Source: AC-69 sp046728055
GTDB taxonomy: Bacteria; Actinomycetota; UBA4738; HRBIN12
Direction: 5' to 3'
Assembly: GCA_046728055.1 (NCBI GenBank)
Contig: JBKPDU010000052.1
Coordinates: 1-18,680 of the forward strand
DNA: 18,680 nt
Shown here: positions 14,288-18,680 of the stretch, in pieces
How the letters are laid out: the number at the start of each line of letters is the position of its first letter
How positions within the stretch are numbered: position 1 is the stretch's first letter
The notes under the pieces: generated by a model
What the model saw: only the letters and a program-made list of their open reading frames with translations
The model's database searches: none
Told to the model about the DNA's origin: nothing
Program-made: the position numbers and the translations under genes

Positions 14288-14967
14288 ACCGACGTCTGGA
14301 GGAAGATCTGGAGCGGTGGGAGGCCGGCCTGGCCCAGGCGGCTGAGCTCGAGGAACGCCACCCCGGCCCGGACGTGCACGAGATCATGGAGCTCCACACA
14401 CAGCTCAAGGCCCTTGGCCGAGAGGCGACGCCGGACCCCGAGCCGGGCTGGCACCGGCTGAGCGCTCGCCTGCCGGAACGTGAACCGGCCAGCGTCCTCA
14501 CCGAACCCAGCCACTCGAGGCATCGACTCCGCCGGCGCGTGGCCGTGGTCGGTCTGGCGGCCGCCCTCATGCTCACTGGGGGCCTCGCAGCCGCGGACGT
14601 CCTGCCGGGCCCGGCGCAGGATGCCGTGGCCAATCTGGCAGGGCATCTCGGCCTTCACCTCCCTCACTCGCCCGAGGTCCCCGATGACGCGACTCATGGC
14701 AAGGAGGTCTCCGACGTGGCCCGCTCGACCCCGAAGGAGGGATGCGAGAAGGGGCAGGCCGTGTCCGAGGTGGCATCGTCGGTCGGGCAGGATCATCGGC
14801 TTGGCGATCCCCAGCCGAGCCCGTGCGACGAGGTCCAGGCCGCGGGCGGCTCCCATCAGAGCGCCCAGGGCGCCGGCAAGGGCAAGGGCCCGGGTGCTGG
14901 GGCTGCCCATGCCCCGGACGACCCGGGCCTCGAACACCGCGGAGACCACGGGCCACCCGGCTCCTAG
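14284..14967 (+). CDS. Single-pass membrane protein, putative anti-sigma factor
   Basis: The ATG overlaps the sigma factor stop, and GGAGGAACG ahead of it supplies a ribosome site. The 227-residue protein has an acidic cytoplasmic N-terminus (MNRRLEEDLERWEAGLAQAA), a basic stop-transfer patch (HRLRRR), one membrane helix at about residues 85-105 (VAVVGLAAALMLTGGLAAAD), and a 120-residue outer tail. The HxxxCxxC zinc motif of ZAS anti-sigma factors is absent, so the assignment rests on operon position and topology. VLPGPAQDAVANLAGHLGLHLP after the helix resembles a segment I associate with actinobacterial sigma-linked membrane proteins. The tail has nine His and two Cys (154, 181) and is otherwise Gly/Pro/Ala-rich. 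It could sense an envelope or metal signal, which is inference. Confidence 0.75.
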   Translation: MNRRLEEDLERWEAGLAQAAELEERHPGPDVHEIMELHTQLKALGREATPDPEPGWHRLSARLPEREPASVLTEPSHSRHRLRRRVAVVGLAAALMLTGGLAAADVLPGPAQDAVANLAGHLGLHLPHSPEVPDDATHGKEVSDVARSTPKEGCEKGQAVSEVASSVGQDHRLGDPQPSPCDEVQAAGGSHQSAQGAGKGKGPGAGAAHAPDDPGLEHRGDHGPPGS

Positions 14968-15042
14968 TTCCAAATGGTCACTTCGGGCCATTACATCGGT
15001 CATCTGAGGCGCCGAAAACCCTCGGACAAGTAGGAGGCGGAC

Positions 15043-15243
15043 GTGGCGATGCAGGCACAGCAGCGGCGGAGGACTCAACGCGAAGAGGAGGCTCACGACC
15101 TCGAGGCGAAGCATCCCTCCACCGCGGCCTCGAGCGACACCTTAAAGAACGACCTGGACGACATCCTGGACGAGATCGACGAGATCCTCGAGGAGAACGC
15201 CGAGGAGTTCGTGAAGGGCTACGTGCAGAAGGGCGGGCAGTAG
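15043..15243 (+). CDS. pup: Prokaryotic ubiquitin-like protein Pup
   Basis: This 66-residue protein is a clear Pup. The N-terminal half is disordered and charged, then a coiled helix DDILDEIDEILEENAEEFVK leads to GYVQKGGQ at the C-terminus. The helix binds the Mpa/ARC proteasomal ATPase. The final Gln is deamidated by Dop to Glu, and PafA then joins it to substrate lysines, marking proteins for the actinobacterial proteasome. AGGAGG at 15032-15037 serves the GTG at 15043 (5-nt gap) or the ATG two codons later (11-nt gap). It lies 75 bp after the anti-sigma gene on the same strand and could be co-transcribed with it. The usual neighbours dop, prcB, prcA and pafA are not in the window. The stop is 10 bp from the convergent osmC-type stop. 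Confidence 0.96.
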   Translation: MAMQAQQRRRTQREEEAHDLEAKHPSTAASSDTLKNDLDDILDEIDEILEENAEEFVKGYVQKGGQ

Positions 15244-15253
15244 GCCGAGCGGT

Positions 15254-15676
15254 TCAGGCCACCACAGTGGCCGTGAGCTCGATGGGGACCGCCTTCAGGG
15301 CCTGCGACACCGGACAGCCCTCCTTGGTCGCCCCGGCGATCTCCTGGAACGTCTCCTCGGGGATCCCGGCAACCCGGGCCTCGGTCTGGAGATCGATCCT
15401 GGTGATCTTGAACCCAGCGTCGCCCTTGTCGAGGTGCACCTTCGCCGTGGTGTGCACTGAGTCTGGCACGTGGCCGGCCTTGGACAGCCCGTTGGCCAGC
15501 GCCATCGAAAAACAGCCCGCGTGAGCCGCGGCGATCAGCTCCTCCGGGTTCGTGCCGGGACCCTCCTCGAACCGGGAGACGAAGGAGTACGGTCCTTCCC
15601 ACGCGTCGAACCGCATCGTCCCCTTGCCGTCCTCCAGCGAGCCTTCCCACTGCGCGTCGGCGGTTCTGAGCGGCAT
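15254..15676 (-). CDS. OsmC-family peroxidase
   Basis: This 140-residue protein has the OsmC/Ohr fold. It keeps both redox cysteines: Cys55 in AAHAGCFSMALANGL and Cys121 in ATKEGCPVSQAL. Family members reduce organic hydroperoxides with these thiols. The opening RTADAQWEGSLEDGKGTMRF and the FEEGPGTNPEELIAAAHAGC stretch are typical of the OsmC rather than the Ohr subgroup. GAAAGGAGG lies five nt upstream of the ATG, so the start at 15676 is secure. The gene runs convergently to pup and downstream of the M23 peptidase gene, separated by a hairpin. It is cytoplasmic and fits the stress-response character of this region. Confidence 0.95.
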   Translation of the reverse strand: MPLRTADAQWEGSLEDGKGTMRFDAWEGPYSFVSRFEEGPGTNPEELIAAAHAGCFSMALANGLSKAGHVPDSVHTTAKVHLDKGDAGFKITRIDLQTEARVAGIPEETFQEIAGATKEGCPVSQALKAVPIELTATVVA

Positions 15677-15690
15677 CGCAGCCTCCTTTC

Positions 15691-15737
15691 GACAGCCTGT
15701 CCTTACCCTACTCTCGAGCGCGAGAGCGCGGGCTGTC
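15691..15737 (-). terminator. Nested hairpin between the M23 peptidase and OsmC genes
   Basis: A perfect outer inverted repeat (GACAGCC 15691-15697 with GGCTGTC 15731-15737) encloses a hairpin (CTCTCG 15711-15716, loop AGCG, CGAGAG 15721-15726). It lies just after the M23 stop and directly abuts the OsmC ribosome site (15682-15690). It may terminate the M23 transcript or control OsmC translation. A TANNNT -10 candidate (TAGGGT, minus strand, 15705-15710) also lies inside. Confidence 0.45.
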
Positions 15738-15745
15738 GGGAGGCC

Positions 15746-16795
15746 TCAGCACACCGCCATCAGGAACTTGTGCGGGTCGACCGCCGGCCCGTTGTCCGGG
15801 TGCCACTCGAAGTGGTCGTGGGGGCCTCCCGCGTTGCCGGTGGCACCCACGTAGCCGATGACCGTGCCGGCCTCCACCTGGCCGAGCGTGCCGAAAGCCG
15901 ACAGATGGGCGTTGTAGGCGTAGCCGAACTCCCCGTAGACGCTCACGGCCAAGCCACCGATGCTGTTGGAGGACTCGACGGCCTTCCCGTCGAACGGGGC
16001 CACGATGGGAGTCCCCTGTGCAGCCATCATGTCGTTCCCCTGGTGGATGTGGTTGCCGCCCTCCTTCTTGGTGTGGTGGACCCAGATCCCGAAGTCGTCG
16101 GCCACGGCAACGGGTCCCTGAACCGGACACACCGCGAACGGGTGGATCTCGGAGATGTTCTCGAGGATCTCGGTCCTCCGCGCCTGCAGGTCGCGATACA
16201 GCTTGCGGGCCAGGGCCATCTTCTCGTCCAGGGCCTGCTGATCGGCCCTCAGGCGGTCGATCAGGATCCGGGTGGCGTTCTGGGTTCTGGCCAGCGCGTC
16301 GCGGGTCCGGGCCAGCCTGAGCTCGGTGGCCTCGACCTTCGCCGCCAGGACCGCGTCCCGCCGGCTCATCTCGTCGATCAGCGAGATCCGTGACGCGGCC
16401 TCGCCGGCCGAGGTCGCCGTCAAGAGGTACATGATGGGCGCGCCGGGCCCCATGATGAAGGCCTCCCGGGATCTGGTCGCCAGAAGGTCCTTGAGGAGCG
16501 TGAGGCGCGCGCGGAGCGGCTTCAACTGGCCCTGGAGCGTCTGCATCTGCATCCGAGTCTTGAGGAGTTGCTCGTAGGTCTTCTGGATCTCGGTCGCGAG
16601 CTTGTTCATCTCCTTCTGGAGGGTGAGGAGCCGTTCCTCTGTGGCGTTGATCCGTTCTCTCGTCTGACGGAGCTGTTTATGGGCCTTCTTCAGCTCTGGG
16701 TCGGAGAACGCCCCGGCAGTCTGCGACAGCCCCCCGGCGACCAGCGCAACGACAACGAGCCCGGTACAGATCCGCCGGACCCGTACCCGAGGCAT
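15746..16795 (-). CDS. Secreted M23 peptidase with coiled-coil N-terminus
   Basis: From ATG 16795 the protein has 349 residues and a Sec signal peptide (basic RVRVRR, then ICTGLVVVALVAGG, cleavage near AGA-FS). A coiled coil (about residues 32-225, with KQLRQTRERINATEERL and later EATELRLARTRDAL) resembles the EnvC/PcsB regulatory arms. The C-terminal ~110 residues form an M23 domain with the zinc motif HQGND and HDH in GNAGGPHDHFEWHPDNG. Both motifs look intact, so endopeptidase activity on peptidoglycan cross-links is expected, with the coiled coil probably restraining or localising it. In-frame starts at 16822 (ATG) and 16849 (TTG) are possible. None has a well-spaced ribosome site, and 16795 was chosen because it fits the signal peptide. 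It diverges from the cupredoxin gene. Confidence 0.92.
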   Translation of the reverse strand: MPRVRVRRICTGLVVVALVAGGLSQTAGAFSDPELKKAHKQLRQTRERINATEERLLTLQKEMNKLATEIQKTYEQLLKTRMQMQTLQGQLKPLRARLTLLKDLLATRSREAFIMGPGAPIMYLLTATSAGEAASRISLIDEMSRRDAVLAAKVEATELRLARTRDALARTQNATRILIDRLRADQQALDEKMALARKLYRDLQARRTEILENISEIHPFAVCPVQGPVAVADDFGIWVHHTKKEGGNHIHQGNDMMAAQGTPIVAPFDGKAVESSNSIGGLAVSVYGEFGYAYNAHLSAFGTLGQVEAGTVIGYVGATGNAGGPHDHFEWHPDNGPAVDPHKFLMAVC

Positions 16796-17044
16796 CCGCG
16801 CATGGGAAAGGAAGCCGGGCATGGAGGCACAAGTGTGCGGCCCGGCCAACTCCTCTCACAACGGCCGAACGACCCACCGCCGCGCACGGTGCCGAGGCCG
16901 ACGACCGGCTACGACCGATGGCCCCCCTGGTCCGCCGGGTGGGGGACCGCAATGGCGGCGTGTCCGATGAATTGGCCCGAAGCTCACCAATCGGTGATCC
17001 CGGATGGGTCGTATTACCTCGACGTCTTCCAGGAGGTCGATGTT

Positions 17045-17410
17045 TTGAGGGCACGAGAACCCATCGCGGGGTTGATCGCGCTGCTCATCGCGGCAGCGCC
17101 CACGGTCGTTCGGGCAGACCGGCGGCCCATCGTGACTCCCGAAGGCTCAGCTCAGCTCGTGGAGGTTGAGCGAGTGAGGGTGGTCAACTTCGCCTTTCGC
17201 CCCAAGAGCCTCACGATCCCGGACGGCACCAAGGTTCGGTGGGTCGTCAGGGAGGGCACCCACTCGACCACCTCGAACACCGGCCGGTGGGATTCGGGCG
17301 TGCTGAGCCAGGGAGAGGCCTTCGGCCGGGTCTTCCGGAGGGCCGGGACGTTCAGGTATCACTGCTCGGTTCACCCCTCGGCCATGCGCGGGGTCATCAT
17401 CGTCAAGTAG
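17045..17410 (+). CDS. Secreted cupredoxin (plastocyanin/amicyanin-like), TTG start
   Basis: AGGAGG (17031-17036) lies eight nt before a TTG at 17045, and translation from there gives a compact signal peptide (MRAREPIAGLIALLIAAAPT, cleavage near VRA-DR). The mature ~95 residues form a type 1 copper domain with ligands His73 (GTHSTTS), Cys107, His110 and Met114 (YHCSVHPSAM), the C-x2-H-x3-M spacing of amicyanin-like proteins. VVNFAFRPKSLTIPDGTKV is the usual first Greek-key strand pair. It is predicted to carry single electrons outside the membrane. The frame is open much further upstream, but that extension overlaps the divergent M23 gene and looks non-coding. Codon use and domain completeness support a functional gene. 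Confidence 0.9.
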   Translation: MRAREPIAGLIALLIAAAPTVVRADRRPIVTPEGSAQLVEVERVRVVNFAFRPKSLTIPDGTKVRWVVREGTHSTTSNTGRWDSGVLSQGEAFGRVFRRAGTFRYHCSVHPSAMRGVIIVK

Positions 17411-17427
17411 GGGAATAGCGGACCTCC

Positions 17428-17447
17428 CGGGGTCGTTCCCAACCCCG
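17428..17447 (+). terminator. Small hairpin after the cupredoxin gene
   Basis: CGGGGT (17428-17433) pairs with ACCCCG (17442-17447) across an 8-nt loop, 18 bp after the stop codon. A short T-containing stretch follows. It is a weak intrinsic-terminator candidate. Confidence 0.35.
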
Positions 17448-17456
17448 AGATCCTTG

Positions 17457-17488
17457 TTCGATGATCCCGAGGTTCGATGATCCCCGAG
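17457..17488. repeat. 16-bp tandem duplication spanning the HtrA start codon
   Basis: TTCGATGATCCCGAGG (17457-17472) is followed immediately by TTCGATGATCCCCGAG (17473-17488). Each copy carries an ATG (17461 and 17477) in different frames. The first copy's CGAGG also serves as a weak ribosome site four nt before the second ATG. Confidence 0.8.
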
Positions 17489-18475
17489 CCCCTACACCGA
17501 TCCGACGGAACCGGCGACCTCCGAAATCCCGATGAGGCGGAGGCGCTGGACGCCTACTCGCGCGTGGTCACCTCGGTGGCCGAACGGCTCACCCCTTCGG
17601 TAGCCAGCCTGCGGGTGACCAGGCGCGTACCCGGCGGCCGCCGGCCTGAGGGCGCGGGCTCTGGCTTCGTGATCTCCTCGGACGGGTTTGGGCTGACGTC
17701 GGCCCACGTGCTTCATGGGATGGATGGAGGCAGCACCACCTTCGCCGACGGCACCGAATCGTCGTTCGACATCGTGGGGACGGATCCCCTCTCCGACCTC
17801 GCCGTCCTCCGGGTGGACGCGCGGAACCTCGTTCCCGCGGAGCTCGGGGACGCGCGCACCCTGCGCGTGGGGCAGCTGGTGGTGGCCATCGGGAATCCCA
17901 TGGGTTTCGGCGGATCGGTGACGGCCGGTGTGGTGAGCGCGCTGAGCCGGGCCTTGCCCGTCAGGGCAGGGAGGAACCAAAGGGTGGTGGACAACGTGAT
18001 CCAGACGGACGCCGCGCTGAACCCGGGAAACTCCGGCGGCGCGCTCGCCGACGGCTCGGGCCGGGTGGTCGGCGTGAACACGGCCGTGGCCGGCGTCGGC
18101 CTTGGCCTCGCGGTCCCCATCGACGACGTGACCCGGCGCATCATCGGGGCGCTCATGAGCGAGGGCCGGTTCCGCCGGGCGTACCTCGGTGTGGCCGGTG
18201 GGGGCCGTCCCCTCCCACCGAAGGTGGTGAAGGAGGTCGGCCGGGACAGGGGTGTCGAGGTGGTGCAGGTCGTCCCGGGAAGCCCGGCCGCCGCCGCCGG
18301 CATCCGGCCGGAGGACCTGATCCTCGACGTGGACGGGAAGCCGGTGAAAGACAGCGGCGACCTCCAGCGGATCGTGATGAACGACCTGATCGGGAGGCAA
18401 GTCCAGGTCCGGGTGTTCCGCGATGGCCGGATCCTGAGCTTGCCTGTGGTCCCGACAGAGCTCACCGAGCGCTGA
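17477..18475 (+). CDS. HtrA/DegP-family serine protease with PDZ domain, no membrane anchor
   Basis: The 332-residue protein has a trypsin-like domain with an intact triad: His77 (TSAHVLHG), Asp107 (DPLSDLAVL) and Ser186 (NPGNSGGAL). The oxyanion-side GNPMGFGGSVTAGVVSA segment is also present. A single PDZ domain follows at about residues 235-325 (LGVA, GVEVVQVVPGSPAAAAGIRPEDLILDVDGKPV). HtrA enzymes degrade or refold damaged proteins and usually act outside the cytoplasm, anchored by an N-terminal helix. Here residues 1-45 are charged (DEAEALDAYSRVVTSVAERL) with neither signal peptide nor membrane helix, so a cytoplasmic location is predicted unless the start is mis-set. The ATG at 17477 sits in the second copy of a tandem duplication. 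The gene converges on the next gene with a one-base gap. Confidence 0.93.
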   Translation: MIPEPLHRSDGTGDLRNPDEAEALDAYSRVVTSVAERLTPSVASLRVTRRVPGGRRPEGAGSGFVISSDGFGLTSAHVLHGMDGGSTTFADGTESSFDIVGTDPLSDLAVLRVDARNLVPAELGDARTLRVGQLVVAIGNPMGFGGSVTAGVVSALSRALPVRAGRNQRVVDNVIQTDAALNPGNSGGALADGSGRVVGVNTAVAGVGLGLAVPIDDVTRRIIGALMSEGRFRRAYLGVAGGGRPLPPKVVKEVGRDRGVEVVQVVPGSPAAAAGIRPEDLILDVDGKPVKDSGDLQRIVMNDLIGRQVQVRVFRDGRILSLPVVPTELTER

Positions 18476-18476
18476 G

Positions 18477-18680
18477 TCACCGGTTGGCGAACGCCGCGTA
18501 GTCCGCCTGGACCAGGGGCAGGACGTTCAGCACGTACAAGCCGCCGGCACAGCCTCGGCACCACGCCGACGCGTTGATTGCCATGGCCGTGGTTGCGGCC
18601 GGCGCGCACCGCGCCAGGGCGCTCAGGATGGCCTCGTACCCGTAGCTCGGCATGGGAAGCCGCAGGGTCTCCACGGTGGC
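18477..18680 (-). CDS. C-terminal part of an unrecognised protein (5' end outside window)
   Basis: The frame is open from the right edge to the TGA at 18477-18479, giving the last 67 residues; the GTG at 18674 need not be the start. Codon third positions are GC-rich like the neighbours, so it looks coding. The sequence ends SAWCRGCAGGLYVLNVLPLVQADYAAFANR. It has a CxxC pair (WCRGC), which could be redox-active or metal-binding, but one pair in a fragment is not enough to assign a family. It converges with the HtrA gene with a one-base gap, leaving no room for a terminator between them. Confidence 0.6.
   Translation of the reverse strand, partial: ATVETLRLPMPSYGYEAILSALARCAPAATTAMAINASAWCRGCAGGLYVLNVLPLVQADYAAFANR

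Noticed and set aside
13852..15114. 420-codon minus-strand open frame opposite the sigma and anti-sigma genes
   Set aside because: It overlaps three plus-strand genes with recognised domains and appropriate ribosome sites, so it is a shadow frame.

Overview
The window is 18.7 kb of high-GC bacterial DNA with strong third-position GC bias. An Actinomycetota host is inferred from a clear pup gene (prokaryotic ubiquitin-like protein ending in Gly-Gly-Gln), GTG and TTG starts, a probable leaderless mRNA, and the gene set: ECF sigma, twin-arginine lipoprotein, PotD/B/C and TIG/TolB-like secreted proteins. I saw no tRNA, rRNA, CRISPR array, transposase, integrase or phage gene. This looks like chromosomal backbone from a poorly characterised lineage. 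I would not name a genus.

Region 1 (1-5000). A very long coiled-coil protein, cut by the left edge, ends in a histidine-kinase-like module that has lost its phospho-accepting histidine and most of its ATP-lid motifs. Past a structured terminator region, a convergent gene encodes a helical, Pro/Thr/Glu-repeat protein. A divergent small gene encodes a 103-residue protein of unknown function.

Region 2 (5000-6700). A LuxR-type DNA-binding protein is followed by an ArsR-family repressor translationally coupled to an SRPBCC/AHSA1 protein. Two tandem 16-bp palindromes cover the ArsR promoter and its start codon.

Region 3 (6700-9870). A potD-potB-potC-like polyamine-type ABC importer operon encodes a Tat-exported lipoprotein and two permeases. 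No ATPase gene lies beside it.

Region 4 (9900-13560). Three genes encode secreted proteins. On the minus strand are a TolB-like six-bladed propeller and a four-TIG-domain protein. On the plus strand, diverging from the propeller gene by 20 bp, is a phosphodiester glycosidase (NAGPA-like).

Region 5 (13660-15680). An ECF sigma factor overlaps a membrane-spanning putative anti-sigma factor, and pup follows on the same strand without dop, proteasome or pafA genes nearby. A convergent OsmC peroxidase gene comes next.

Region 6 (15740-18680). It holds a secreted coiled-coil M23 peptidase (minus strand), a cupredoxin with a TTG start, a HtrA-type protease without a membrane anchor, and the 3' end of an unrecognised minus-strand gene. 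Envelope and stress functions dominate the right half. The pseudokinase coiled coil and the doubled ArsR operator are the least ordinary items.
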